Source: Cydia pomonella (Eukaryota > Arthropoda > Insecta > Lepidoptera > Tortricidae). Taken from it: a stretch of 64,000 nt of DNA. The first letter of the stretch is position 1. Every line of letters starts with the position of its first letter. Shown one piece after another: positions 1-12,337 of this stretch. Both the position numbers and the translations under genes were made by a program. Below the pieces are notes generated by a model that saw only the letters and a list, made by a program, of their open reading frames with translations, did no database searches and was not told the DNA's origin. The stretch covers positions 8,432,001-8,496,000 of the forward strand of contig NC_084703.1 in NCBI RefSeq assembly GCF_033807575.1. The letters are read 5' to 3'.

Positions 1-22
1 CACCGACGTAGTATAAAAAAAA
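1..22 (-). repeat. end of a Lepidoptera-type interspersed repeat
   Basis: The opening bases caccgacgtagtataaaaaa match the end of the repeat at 12163-12337 (there at 12316-12335) and, reversed, the start of the copies at 43188 and 63029. Only the terminus lies inside the window. Confidence 0.5.
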
Positions 23-1947
23 AAATGTATTTTATTAGATATCTATATATCTATCGCTTAGATAACTCATGTTGATAAGAGGTTTTAATATTATTTATAA
101 CTTATTGCAAGTTAGTTTGTGTGGTAGCGATAGCTGCGGTGAGGTAGAATTGCGTAACGGACAGGTTCATGCATCATACCTCGCTTGCACGCGATATTTC
201 GATTCATCAGAAATCCTTAAAGCCTGTGCCTTAGCACACGTACATACAAATCACGCGCTTTCGCACGATCGAGCGATGATCGAGTGAAAAGGTCGTACGA
301 TTTACATACCTATAGCGCCATACTAAGTTTATGCGCTAAGGAGTGCGAAACTGTGTTCTGCAACTCTGTCTGTTCGTTTTGCCATCCATAAAGGTGTGCA
401 CTCGACATACCAAAACCTGTTTGATCTGAACCGGGAGTGGCAGATTTTATCGTTAACATAATAACGTTTTTGCCTGACATAAATATTGATATCGAAAACC
501 AGTCCAAACGAAATATAACCGGCACTGTAGAAGCTTTTGTGTATGGCAGAACCTACTGAAGAAACGATGAGGACAGTCAGCAGCTGAATCAGCTAAGCGG
601 GTGAGGCAGTCAAATCGCTCTTACTCCCTTAAAAATAAAGTTAATCTCAGATACTATATCCCTTAGTACTTCATACTATTTTTCTCTTAGTACTACATTA
701 TGAAGCATTTGCAAAGAGCTCAACGCCACCACACATAAGTAGGCGCAATTTTACTTGTAAAATGCTACGATTCAAGCAACACAACTGAGTTAATTGTGTT
801 CTACACTATTTTATACCATAGCAACTCACGTAAGATACACCCTTCATTTATTCGAGCACTTAATTGTAGGCGCTTCTGAGATAAGCAGTCGCGCTCCCAT
901 ACTAAATTCGTAGGGGAGTGCTTAAGTACGATGCGTGTGATGACCACAATTGTCTTATGTGCTCCTTCTAGTAGTTGAGATGGCCTGTGACATAACATGG
1001 CACCGTTAGGACTAAGTAACTAGTACTTTCCCCAAAATAGGTACATACTCAGTCTGGTAATGTTTATTGACCACGTAAAATTGTACGTGCGTACATACTT
1101 TCTTCAATGAACTGCAATTCTAAGATTAAAGCCAGTGTGACTAATCCGGTATTCAAACATTGACGCAAAGGTAGATTATAAACCAAGCATCCAAAAACAA
1201 GTTGGCTAATAAAAATCAAGCTCATTAGAAGAACTGTTAGGACATAGCCATTCTCAATCTGCGAGAGTGGACCACCGTTTATCTAAACGATGTCATGTTA
1301 TCTATGCCAACTTAACGGTAGGCAGGAGCTAGCTTCGCTTTGTCAGTCCTGATAAAATCAGCCAGCATGTCACAGGGTCGCACACAATGACAGGAAAGAG
1401 ATTGTAAAAAAATTGTTTTTTTTCTTCGAATATATTGGGTCGACAATAATGGCACAACATTTATTTCTATCTCCGTACAACCGGCGAATATAGCCACTGT
1501 GTAAGAAGAAAAACTTGTTTTAAGTACCATCATTATGATTAAATAATTCTAGACATCAATCGCCGATAAGATTTATAAAAAGCCCTTGTTTATGGATAAT
1601 GATAATGACCTTTCGGCTTTACTCCGACCAATTATGATTTTATCCAACAGGTACTTACTAGTTTATTGTATAGGTCTGTAGTTAAAGTAATAACTGTAAT
1701 AAGTACTGTAGATGAATTAACAAATGGAATAATTATTTAATGCTTGTCGTCTGTCGTGTGTTTAAATTAATGAATATACATTTAATTAATGTCCCAAATT
1801 ACTTATAACACAATAAGCGGACGTCAAATGATATTCCCGCTCAACAAAATTTGAAAATATTATTTAATACATTTCCAACGAAAATATAAGCAGGAAAGAC
1901 ACAAAATACACACAAAGTATTAAGATTTTTTTTCTTTACGATTTCAG
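23..1947. other. AT-rich stretch without a recognised gene
   Basis: Both strands were read. The open frames at 69-287, 310-525, 801-998 and 1312-1533 are short, have no recognisable motif and no good splice context. If the candidate exon at 1948 is real, this stretch would be its upstream intron. Confidence 0.5.
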
Positions 1948-2070
1948 AAGCCTATTGGTAGTCCTGACAGTTCCGTAAAGTTTAGTGCCGGAAATTTTCG
2001 GGAACGCCCTAATGGCGTCAAGAAAGTCGCGAAGTTGTCAGTTAAGCGACAAAGAAAGGAAAGAATATAA
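1948..2070 (+). CDS. candidate last coding exon of an unidentified gene
   Basis: A textbook acceptor (T-rich tract, then atttcag ending at 1947) is followed at once by 40 open codons and a TAA at 2068-2070. The peptide starts KPIGSPDSSVKFSAGNF and ends in a basic tail (KKVAKLSVKRQRKERI), as seen at the C-terminus of many nuclear or basic proteins. No domain is recognised. The reading frame is phase 0 if the exon starts exactly after the AG. No AATAAA follows closely. Earlier exons would have to lie upstream, probably left of the window. The evidence is splice context plus codon pattern only, so this may be chance. Confidence 0.33.
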   Translation, partial: KPIGSPDSSVKFSAGNFRERPNGVKKVAKLSVKRQRKERI

Positions 2071-3470
2071 TTTTACATCAGGAATTGATGCAAAAAGAGA
2101 TTGTGATCTGCTGATCTAGTGACTTCAGCTTCACCGATAACCAGGGAATAGGTTGCAAGCTGCACCATTAAGCAGGTTGAAGCAAAAATATTGAGACCGG
2201 TTAATGACTTTAAATTTTATGCGGTCGCATTTACAGGTGGTACCTATGTATATTCTGTAATAAGTTTGCAATTCTATTCAGGCTTAGCTTTGTTGGGTTT
2301 TAATATTACTATTGAATCAATTACTTATGTAAGAGTTACGGATAAATTCTAGTCTCCTATATTGAATGGAGAGTAATCGCCTGTCCCTGTGCCAGAAAAG
2401 TTTTATTAAGTTAAAATTTTCGTCTCAGCATTTATTTTCATTACCATGCATCATGCTCTCATTTATTATTTGTATATTTAGTACAAAGGGCACTCGTTGT
2501 GAAACAAAGACAGAGAGAGCCTACCATGTCATTTTAACGAGACGATCTTGTGAAAGGAAGAGTTTAATATAGCTATAAACCCACTTAAGATTCTTGTGAC
2601 AGAATGCAAGTCTGTCCTAGGTAGGAAATAGCATCGTCCCGTAACAAACCTACAGATTTGATTAGAATATTAATGGATAGCGGTTGACCTCTAGAAGATT
2701 TGCGGGAGTGAGGCTAAGAAATCTTAACAAAGAAAATCGTAATATTGTCTTCTATTTCCTTGATATTTCGCGTGTCATTTTATGCAAGGAATGTGTTACA
2801 ATGCAATTCTTCCCTTCTAATAACGCTAAGTCTGCTTTTGTTTTTAGTCCCGCAGCCTGTAGCCTAGTTCAACTTATATGAAATATAGGGCCGTTATCGT
2901 TTAACGAAAAACTTAACCTAAAATAGTTAACTTTTATTTGTTTGTGAGGTAAGTATTTCCTATTATTCTCAGGTTAGCAGAATTTTACATGAAAATATTT
3001 TTTAGAGAAAAAAAGATTCCAATTTTAAGATTCTTTAAGTTCGGAGTGTGTTTACTTCGACCGGTTTGTCCTTTCAGTATGTATATTAGGTTAGAATGTT
3101 ATTACGAATAGCTGCATAATATCGTATAATTATTTAATTATTCTAACATTGGGATGTAGCTCGGTTACAATATGTACGTAACATTTGCCAGTACTTTAAC
3201 TACAAAGGACAGGCAATAATGACGTATTTTTTTATCATAACAGAAGTAAAATTACAATTGATATTAAATTATTATATGTGCCCAAGTAAGATATGATTTA
3301 CTCCATCTGTTAGCTGTCTTGATTAATTAATAATTGCTACATACGACTCTAATGTAACCCTTTGCGAGATATTATCGTAATTATTAAATAAATTAATTAA
3401 TTAAATAAATATTATAGGACATTATTACACAAATTGACTAAGTCCCACAGTAAGCATAATAAGGCTTGTG
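2071..3470. other. AT-rich non-coding stretch
   Basis: I see no coding exon or RNA gene here. The frames at 2366-2572 and 2684-2881 are low-complexity AT-rich translations without motifs. Confidence 0.5.
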
Positions 3471-3660
3471 TTGAGGGTACTTAGACAACGATATATATAA
3501 TATATAAATATTTATGAATACTTAAATACATAGAAAACACCCATGACTCAGGAACAAATATCCATGCTCATCACACGAATAAATGCCCTTACCAGGATTT
3601 GAACCCGGGACCATCAGCTTCGTAGGCAGGGTCACTACCCACCAGGCCAAACCGGTCGTC
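3471..3660 (-). mobile_element. tRNA-derived SINE, copy 1
   Basis: Read on the minus strand, the head begins near 3660 with gacgaccggtttggcctggt, which contains an A-box-like TGGCCTGGTGG. It is followed by a B box GGTTCAAATCC (about 3597-3607). The tail runs into the AT-rich run at 3490-3530. A second copy lies at 11990-12126 with about 85% similarity by eye. The tRNA-like head, pol III boxes and AT-rich tail are the hallmarks of a SINE. The 3' limit is approximate. Confidence 0.75.
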
Positions 3661-4500
3661 AATTATGAGTTACATTTTCGCAGTTTATCTGTTCGCAGAC
3701 TATCTGGGTGCGATCAACATAAAGTATGTGCTGCAGGTTCGTACTTCTATACATGAATAAAGTGAGAGGCCATAGAGCTATAGAATCATAATCTCAAGAG
3801 GCTGGCTTGACGCTTAAATGTTTGAGAACGATGCAATTTTAATTCAGTATATAAGTATAATTGAAGTGTACTCTCCCAGGGTAAAAATAACGATAATCCA
3901 TTTTACGACATAAAAGCTAGACTTTTTACAGAAAGAAGGTACCTATATGTAAAACTAACTAGGTATACCAAAACTTCTGAATTAAAAAATATGGTAGTTA
4001 AAGTTTTCCTCCCTGTATAGCAATTAGCACTTTGCTATAAAGATTGTCCAAAAATAAGTACCTACTAAGTATTCTTTATCCCTGGACTTTTGATTTTAAT
4101 TAAATAGGTATGTTAACAAGATGGATTGTTATACTGTACCGTTTATTTTAACTGTGACTTCGCTATTGAACATGACCTTATACAGTCTATAAAATACTAA
4201 TTATGTGAATATAATTACTACTATCCTCGTAAAACTTATCGTAGTATATTGACAACGAAATCAATAGCGCGCATAAAGTAAATATTTAAAAAAATGTTTT
4301 TAATAGTCAAAATTACAAAGTTTGATATTGCTTATCTATTATCTCGGGATCATTGGCTTTTATATAATTATGCAGGTGTTAAGACGGGTCCATGAGACTT
4401 TTTGCTGTGATAGAATATACCTTTTGATTTTGATACAAAAGAAATGAAATAAATTACCTAATTTCTTCACGATTATTATGAAGTGTCTAAAAATTGTTTT
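3661..4500. other. non-coding stretch
   Basis: AT-rich sequence with no convincing open frame, splice-bounded exon or RNA gene. Confidence 0.5.
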
Positions 4501-4716
4501 ACAGTACATATGGTGCTACTTTATCGCACTAGTGCGAAACTTAGCATATTACGTTACTACGTCGAACATTTAAACGCCCATATGTACTGTAAAACGTTGT
4601 ACGATACATGTGCGAATAGGTAATTCACAACTCATGTCGATTTAAAATGGAGTATTTTAATTTATCGCCACTCGTTTCGAATTTCCCATTTTTCGCACTT
4701 GTATCGTAATGTACTA
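4501..4716 (+). repeat. double-hairpin interspersed repeat, copy 1
   Basis: This is one of three copies in the window (others 33951-34176 and 48872-49095). The first half is an inverted repeat, cagtacatatgg against ccatatgtactg, about 90 bp apart. The second half is a longer one, cgatacatgtgcgaatagg against the segment ending gcacttgtatcg. The ends are acagtacat and atgtact. This copy has lost part of the small central hairpin that the other two keep. It behaves like a non-autonomous MITE. Confidence 0.7.
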
Positions 4717-5123
4717 TTAGTTAACAAGTGCTTACACATGTTACTTAGGTATATACTATTAGCTGTGTATTGAGGAAATATAGATATCACACAAAAATAC
4801 GATACTTAATGAGAAACATCGTTAAGCCGATACATAGGTAGTTATTTGAGCACTGTTATTGATTCTATATATAGACAATTGGAATAATTCCGTTATAATC
4901 TATTGTTTTCTGCTTAATATCCATTTAGCAATTGACAATACAAAAAAAAAAAACAAGAGGCTTATTCTGAACTGTTCTAGATTTTTTTCCATAATAGTTA
5001 CAACTCTATGAGGCATGTACCTACACATTGCTGTTGTATTACAATAGTTTAGTTCAATAGAGGCAATTTGATGCATTTTGAAAATATCTGAAGTTCATCA
5101 GTGACATTGCCGTTTGACCAAAA

Positions 5124-5127
<4 letters not shown>
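4717..5127. other. non-coding stretch
   Basis: AT-rich with short homopolymer runs. Nothing recognisable. Confidence 0.5.

Positions 5128-5179
<52 letters not shown>
5128..5179. repeat. (TA)n microsatellite
   Basis: About 25 uninterrupted TA units. Confidence 0.95.
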
Positions 5180-5183
<4 letters not shown>

Positions 5184-7876
5184 CTACTATATGTAAAATT
5201 CACGACCTATCATTATAGGAATAGATCCTTACCTTTCGCTTACACCATAGCACCGTAGCAGTCGCGCCCAATCTCTGAGCTACGGTGGATACATGTTTTT
5301 TTTTTGTTTTACCCATAGTGACACATAGGTTAAAAGAAATATCAACAAATCAAGAGTCAGGTGGTGCAAATTAGAATTATTAAAATGTGCAATTCTGCAA
5401 GGTTACTCCAAGTCAATAACGTGAGGTCATGATCTTTTGGCAAACAAAGCTATAATACACTCGATACACGCGAAATATAAACGAAGTAAACAATCTAAAA
5501 TGTTAATAGTGACACGAATTAGAACATTTTAACTGACTGTCGAATATCGCATGGTAATTTTTAGATGGTTACTTTGGCACCGCTTACAACGTTAGCTGCT
5601 TGTCTGATTTTGAATACCGAAGGAGAGTTAAAAAATAATTCATAAAAATCAAACTCCACATCTATACAAAAATATAATTTAATAACAGAATGAGTAATGA
5701 TACAAACACGTTGCCCCACATAAAAATATTAATTATCAAGTCGACGCAACTAGAATCGAGTCTTGAAAACTAGACCTGTTAAGTAGGACAGTGTTGTAAA
5801 AAATCCATACTCGGAGTATTTAAGATAACAAACCAATTAGGAGTCAGATCGAAGCGGTTCCCTGGCCGGAAAGCGAGCGCTATGCTATGATCATTGAGAT
5901 AATTAAATCATTTTAAACAATAGTCGTGGAAGAGTCGGTCGATTTGCGTGCCTGTTTGCATTATGCCGAGCACGCTCTTCGCGGCGCTTAGTCGTTTCAA
6001 CGATCCTAATGATCACTACCTTAACCTTAATCAAAAACAATCAGAACGCTCGTTTCTGACACTTGTTTTGTGTCGCAGTACAAATCAGCTACGATGAATC
6101 TGACTATAGCTAACCTTCTGACAATTTTGTGTGGCGCTTTCACGATGAAATGTTATGACAGTACAAAGTCGCACCGATAACGAGTTTCCGTTTTTGATTG
6201 AACGCGCATAGCAAGGAGAGTACGAGAAATTTCACCCGACCCAGAAACCAATTGCGTTGAATTTGTTTAATTAATTACCTGGTATATCTTCCTGCGTCCT
6301 TTGCGCTGTGCTTAAGGAATATAAACTCTCTCCGCTTGGCATAGGAGCAATATTTGTTTTGACAGTGTTGTCGAGTACAGAGATTGGATGACACAGAAAC
6401 GGGCAGAGAAGCCGTGAAAATTTGACGGCAACACACAATACTTAACTAAGCATAACCGACGTTTTGAATGCCTTCTATTCTGGAGACCCCGGTCGCAACG
6501 TCCATACTTACATAAATTATCGTTCACTCTTTACGTAACCAATGTTCGGTTTTCAGCGATAATTTCTGAAATTATTACTCGTGTTTCATGAATTTTATAC
6601 TGCAGTCATTTGCAATGTAAGGGATCCAAAATAACGTGACTTATACTCAGTCTAAAAATAAAATGCTTTATGATAATTTGATGCGTTTGACTACACGTTT
6701 ACATAACCTAAACATACACTTAATCAAAGATCAAGGCATCCTAATATATAATTGGTCATTTTTCATTTAGATTGGGATAAGACAGCACAAGAATAAAAGC
6801 TTATTAAAATTAATTGATGCACAAAAACAGCAATCTTGGATGCAAACGTGGTACTTAAGGTTTACCATTTAATGGACCTGCGCTTAATTTGAGGCAGGGA
6901 GCCTCAGGGCAGTCGTACATTTCGAGTCTGTTTTGAATGCTGCCGACTAAAAATAGCCGTGAACTCATCCAACAGAGATTCAGGTAAAGATTTTTACTAG
7001 TAATTCACCAATAGCATGACATAATTGGTTATAAAAAATTAAAACATTTTAAGCCCGTCATTCAAATTATATGACACGATCATATAAACAAAAAACGCGA
7101 ATTAACTTTAATAGTTATCGCTTACTTGTTAGGTATAATTGTATAAGATAATATATATATACCTACACTTAAAAAAACCGTCAAACTCATTTAGCAATTA
7201 AAATAATAACTGAACTTAAGTAATAAAGAAATAAATTTCGATCAATATCCTGAACCGAACTATTGGCCGGTGTAACACATTCCTAAGTCCGAATTTTTAT
7301 GTAAGTCAAAATATTTGCTATTGTTGCTTATGCTACTATTATTTATGGAAACATTTTTTTCAGTATATACTGTATAATTATACCTTAACCGTGAATATAA
7401 GACCTAAACTTTATTTACGAACTTATACTTACGCATTATACTTTGTCAGATTTTTTAACAATTAAAAGATCAATTAAAAAATGCAGAATACCTACCTGTT
7501 TATGCCACTGCTTAAGCCAGCCATTTCACATCGTTTGTTTTAACTACTGCTTAACTACTAAATTAGTAATTACTTATTTAGTAATTTAATCCGCTAATTA
7601 ATTTTATTAATTGCATAACTAAGTATTAATCAGCGGGGTAATACTTATTATGGAGTTCAATAGAAGTGGAAAAAATTCAAATATACCAATTAACCTTTTC
7701 TTATTCACGTTATATGTAGTAACATGACACTATCAACAAGTTTTACACTTAAATGTCAGTTTATATTTCGATAAAACCTTTCGTAGAGTTAGAGTAAAAC
7801 TTATTTAAAGCTCCTCTTGAATATGTGTATACGTACTATGACTAAAACAAGAAATTGGGAAATTGTATAAAATTCT
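5180..7876. other. non-coding stretch
   Basis: No recognised gene. The block at 5840-6240 is less AT-rich and holds a 28-codon mini-ORF at 6094-6180 just after an acceptor-like cgcag (see findings). The minus frame 6312-6527 has no motif. Confidence 0.45.
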
Positions 7877-8140
7877 TTAACAAGATACCGAACTTATAGA
7901 CTCTAAATTCAAAACGATTGTTTTGATAAAATGTCCATGGCTGTCCACTACGGCACCACAGCGGCAGCTATGGAAGACGTTAGTCCCTAAACGCAAAAAA
8001 GCCACAAGGCGAAATGTGGAGTTGTCTATTAAGGTGCCTATGGATAGATCTTGCAACCACATAACCGACTTCCCCCCGACAGTGGCAAGAAGACGAGCTC
8101 GACCTGCCGTACCAGTTGACGTATCAACAATACTATTCAA
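7877..8140 (-). pseudogene. degenerate retroelement ORF fragment with CRCG zinc-knuckle-like motif
   Basis: The minus-strand frame reads ARLLATVGG...WLQDLSIGTLIDN...LRLGTNVFHSCRCGAVVDSHG. This resembles the C-terminal cysteine-rich segment found after reverse transcriptase in many invertebrate non-LTR elements, where LRLG is followed by CxCG, D and GxHxLxC. Here the frame runs out after DSHGHF and the expected downstream part (GLSC and an RPDG-like motif) is not visible. Upstream on the minus strand the frame is closed within 150 bp, so this is a relic. The plus-strand frame at 7923-8168 is its shadow. Confidence 0.6.
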
Positions 8141-8341
8141 TACTAGACGGCAGAGCGGCTCGTCCTAATGCCTCTGCAAACATTCTTGGCCTCGGTGCAA
8201 TGTGCTGCCTCTATGGCCCCGAGAGAAAGGGTTAAAATGCTCTGTCAGGTTTAGAGCACTATGCACCGAGGACAAGAAGGCTGGTGGTGAGATACTAGAA
8301 ATTTTGCGAATACCCAGGCTACAAAAAGTAGTTGAAAACTC

Positions 8342-9085
8342 GTGACATTTGAGTCACAATTCCAGACAAAGTTTCAACTCCGTCATCGATCGACAAAAAT
8401 GTAAGTTCCCGATAGAAACTGTCAATCTCCTCTCAATCCCCTTACTTTTCCTCACTTAAAATATTTTCGTTCTCGATGCAATGGTTCAACCCCTTTTTAG
8501 CCTTATTAGAGGATGTATTTTCAAAAGCACTGAAATCACTTTTCGTGCTTTCTAATAACGAATTTCAAGTCTTTTATTACGTGGTCAAATCCGTCCCATT
8601 ATAAACTTTAAGCTTTAAACCCCATTTTAATGGTAAGTATTTTTTTAAACGCTTTAATTAATTCACTTGTAAATAAAGCGATTTTAATAAAAACAAAATT
8701 ACTTGTTTTGTAAATTATAATTTTGTGTCTTCCTTCGGAGTTTCAAGTCCCTCACTCGCAAAGTTCCCGATACAAACTTTCAACCCCTTTTTCAACACAT
8801 GGCATACATTTTCAAAAACGCTGAAATCATTTTTATTGTATTTTATTCAAATATCCTTTTCACGACGTTTTAAGTTCCTGGCTCAAAATAAAACTTGAAC
8901 GCTATACAAACGTTCAACCCCTTATTAACCCCTTTAGGATTGAAAATCGCTTCTTATCTCTTGTAAATATACTTTATAAATGCATCCTATTACAACTTTC
9001 TATCTTTTGTAGCTTCGGGACTGCATTGATGAATCCGTCAGTCAGTCAGACAAACGCATTTATATATATAAGTACCTATAGATAT
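8342..9085 (+). repeat. modular interspersed repeat with recurring TTTCAACCCC modules
   Basis: Imperfect modules of roughly 100-200 bp recur. Shared words include gatacaaactttcaacccct, ttttcaaaaacgctgaaatc (against ttttcaaaagcactgaaatc near 8520), and the terminal gatgaatccgtcagtcagtc followed by (TA)n. The pattern matches a high-copy lepidopteran repeat I recognise but cannot name. It is non-coding. Confidence 0.6.
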
Positions 9086-9477
9086 ATATTTGGCGCATTC
9101 GAGGTGGATCTGTAGTTTGATTGCGCCTTGTTTATATGAATTTTCATGTCATTATTAATAAATATTCAATTATGTCCGGTTATGGTTTATTTATATGTGC
9201 TCGTAACTCTGATGTTAATAACTCAAAAACAACTTAACTAATTGTGACAAAAAGTGATAACTTTATTATAATATTATTTTGTTTGAAACGCAAACACACC
9301 AATAAAGTATTTTTAATAACTACTAAACTAATTGATTAAAATGTATATTTTTTTTTTTTTACAGCACTATATACAAGTAATATTTTTATTTACATATATA
9401 ATCTGAATCAATCGTCTAAATTAATAGCTTACTTTTTATATTAATAAGTCCTTACTTATATTTTAAGTACACATATT
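9086..9477. other. AT-rich non-coding stretch
   Basis: T-rich and A-rich runs only. Confidence 0.5.
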
Positions 9478-9645
9478 TTTTTTACTTTCGGAGCGATAAT
9501 TTTTATTTTACCAATGTGACGTCATGCGTGATTTATTTATCCATTCTAAAATGCAGCCCACTAACGATCGAAACCGTGGACGGACAGACGGACGGACATG
9601 GCAAAACTATAAGGGTTCCTAGTGGACTACGGAACCCTAAAAAGT
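9478..9645 (-). repeat. internally deleted copy of the GGGTTCCGTAG/GTCTGTC repeat
   Basis: Reversed, it reads ctttttagggttccgtagtc, then a run of gtccgtctgtccgtcc, and further on an end resembling ttatcgctccgaaagtaaaa. These words occur in the same order in the full copy at 23471-24171, so most of the interior has been lost. Confidence 0.65.
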
Positions 9646-10777
9646 CTTTCAACAGACAACCTTAGGTATCAAAATGGGGCAAGTAAAAAAATCCTACATG
9701 AACATGCATAGTCAGAAAATATGATTATAAATATGTAGATACCCCACAAACGCCACACAAAATCACTGAGCGCCCAAATTTTTATACAAATACTGCCTGA
9801 GGAAAAATGAGCCGTATACTTTTTAGGACGATCCTATCGTAAAGAAATATTTGTACGTATTTACAGAAAATTTATTAAAAAAGAAAACATATTTCTACTA
9901 CAGTATAGGGACTTTCAGTTTAAACTAAGTATAATTATTTCACCGAGTATAAAAGCGTAAAAATTCACTCAGGAATAAATCAATTTGGTAGGTTTTCCTT
10001 AATCTAACTAAACTACTGTTCATTGTGTAGGTAACTTGAACGTGTTGATACGAGTTTACTATACCGATTTGACCGATACGGAGTTCCTAGGATAGTTTTC
10101 TGGATACTCAGACTAAGATAATTGTTATGGACATAATGTTAATGGCCTCTTTAAATCACAATCATAACACGTGCATTCTCACGTTTGGGTAAGAGATAGT
10201 GTAATCTGTTTCAAACGCTGGACGCCAGACATGGCCACTTGGCACGTTTGGACAATCATTGACACCTGTCATTTGTCGAAATGTATCCACTGTACATACT
10301 AAATATGGATAAGTAAACTAAGTAATGTGAGTTTTGGTAGACGTACCTAATGTAACAAGTTGGAAACTCAAAATCCCATACAAAATGAGACTTAACGCAA
10401 ACGTGTACGTCACGTTACGCCATCGAATAAATTTACATCATCATCATTTTTGATATCATTAGTGACTTTTAGAGGCCAGAGCAGACCGGCTGCGTGTGCG
10501 TAAATGTGTAAGTGCGCGTGCATGACAATGCTGGAGTCGTGCACGCACATGCTACGCAAGCGGTGTGCCGTCTCTCTTAAGGATCCATATATTACAAAGC
10601 ACACATGCACGTCTGCACGTCCGGTGTGCACAGGTTTTTATGCGTAAATTTAAACATTTTTTACGTGTATGAAAACTTCACAAGTGAATGTACAGTTATG
10701 TAGACATAAAATGTACCACCACAAGTATTTTCATGTAAAATGTTGCCAAGACGAAACCAAAACGTTCGCACTCTCAA
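9646..10777. other. non-coding stretch
   Basis: No gene recognised. The segment 10440-10640 is GC-richer with alternating GTGCGTG/CACGCAC words and is probably repeat-derived. The 73-codon minus frame there has no motif. Confidence 0.45.
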
Positions 10778-11037
10778 AAAGCCAAGCTTCTAACTCTACA
10801 AGCCTTAGGGCCTCTACAAGCCTTCACAAACTCTAATCCTTAGACAAAATATGTGGCTTGGCCGTTTCGCTGCCGTCACATGGGCGTAAGGTGAAAAATG
10901 TATTCACTATTAAGTAATTATTTTTATAAACTATACAAAATTCTTTTTGTAACGAAATGGCCAAGCCGCATATTTCAACCAAGGTGTAGAGTTTGTGAAG
11001 TTAAAACTTATAGACTTAGAAGCTTTGCTCTACAAGA
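10778..11037. repeat. inverted-repeat element (MITE-like)
   Basis: The arms 10822-10869 and 10953-11000 are inverted copies (cttcacaaactctaatcc against the segment ending gtagagtttgtgaag, and tggcttggccgtttcg against cgaaatggccaagccgca). Similarity extends outward on both sides through aagcttcta/tagaagctt. The 78-codon frame at 10898-11134 is just the right arm read through. Confidence 0.6.
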
Positions 11038-11989
11038 GATGTGTCAACAACACTACTTCATTTCGTATCTATACTCTATATCTTTAGGTATTTATATAAA
11101 AGTAAACAAAATCTTCCCTCAAATGGCTCCTTAAATGTAGGCTAAAGTCAGGTCGTTCGGTTACAGATCCAAGCGGTTGGTTGACTATTAAATGTTATAA
11201 TTACCGGAAAATGTATCAATTGTTTGTTTACATTTATTTAGAGGGACATGATTTTATCTATTTCAGATACCCGAGGTAGTTGATCTGCATACTTAATGGT
11301 TATAGGCTCATGCTAAGTTAACTGGTTCTTTCAAGCGTGGATAACATAAGGCGGTCTTCACATTGGATGCGGATTTGCACGCCGCTCCGGAATGCGAACG
11401 GCACATCGCGAAATAGGCGCATAGCGCTCTCACGCTTATACACCGGAGCGACGTTCGAATTCGCATCAGTGTGCAGTGTGATATTACCGACCGAGACCGA
11501 GCGTCTGCGAAGGGCTCCGTTTCAGCTTGGGCAAAAATGCGTTCGTATGTCCGGATGTTTACCCCCGCAGGTCGCATTTCTCAACTGATTCACGTGAAAT
11601 TTTGTGAACATGTTCGGTGGTTAGAAAGAATTTGTCTGTCGTTTCGTTTTTTTGGAAAATGGTGGAAATTGGTATAAAGGACTTAAGTGCCACTTAAGTC
11701 CATTATGAGTTTGCTGTAATAATAACTCAACGAAGGAAGTATTTTTTAATTTTGCTTTTTTTATGCTTATGAAGCTTATGGCGAGGTCCACAGCTCACAG
11801 AGCCGCTAGTATTAAGTTGGATAACTTCTACTCATGAACACATTTTTAAATGGTCGGTAGCGGTCGAACCCCGACTGGTGTCAATGAGTTTCATGTTTCA
11901 TGCAACTTCAGAACGAAATATCTATTACCAATTTCCCGTTAAAAAAAACGTAAACAGATTCACACTATTTTTGTAACACCTTGTATAGG
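11038..11989. other. non-coding stretch with a GC-rich block
   Basis: The block 11340-11590 is rich in CG and GCG words. It has overlapping open frames on both strands (11308-11577 minus; 11337-11588 and 11471-11677 plus) but none shows a motif. Such symmetric openness suggests composition, not coding. Confidence 0.45.
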
Positions 11990-12126
11990 TACAAAACACC
12001 CATGACGCAGGAACAAATATCTGTGTTCATCATCATCCAAATAAATTCCCTTACCGGGATTCGATCCCAGGACCATCGGCTTCATAGGCAGGGTCACTAC
12101 CTACTAGGCCAGACCGGTCGGTCGTC
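11990..12126 (-). mobile_element. tRNA-derived SINE, copy 2
   Basis: Same family as 3471-3660: minus-strand head gaccggtctggcctagtagg, B box GGGATCGAATCCC-like at 12056-12068, and the body word cctgcgtcatgggtgttttg. This copy stops at the body and lacks the AT-rich tail. Confidence 0.7.
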
Positions 12127-12162
12127 GAATTTAAACCTTACAGAAGACCGCAGCCAACTAAC

Positions 12163-12337
12163 ACTAGACCCTTCTCATAGTGTTGTGTTCCTACCGGTGA
12201 GTAAGGTTGCCAGAGCTCAACGAGGGTGCGGGGTGTTAAGGTCGGCAATGCGCATGTAACACCTCTGGAGTTGCCAGTAACCGTTTACCATTAGGCGGGC
12301 CGTATGCTTATTCGCCACCGACGTAGTATAAAAAAAT
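12163..12337 (-). repeat. Lepidoptera-type repeat (TACGTCGGTGGC family), full-length copy
   Basis: Reversed, it runs from tttttttatactacgtcggt through gcatacggcccgcctaatgg, ggagttgccag and ccctcgttgagctctggcaa to gaacacaacactatgagaag. Partial copies lie at 1-22, 21640, 43188, 44459 and 63029. It is about 175 bp, with no ORF. Confidence 0.6.

Noticed and set aside
3590..3660. tRNA gene
   Set aside because: The B box and A-box-like sequence are present, but no cloverleaf with acceptor stem can be drawn. The same unit with body and tail recurs at 11990, so it is a SINE head.
7923..8168. Plus-strand 81-codon frame
   Set aside because: Shadow of the minus-strand retroelement fragment, which carries the recognisable LRLG...CRCG words.
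11308..11677. Overlapping frames on both strands in a GC-rich block
   Set aside because: Symmetric openness from composition; no motif, splice context or start context.
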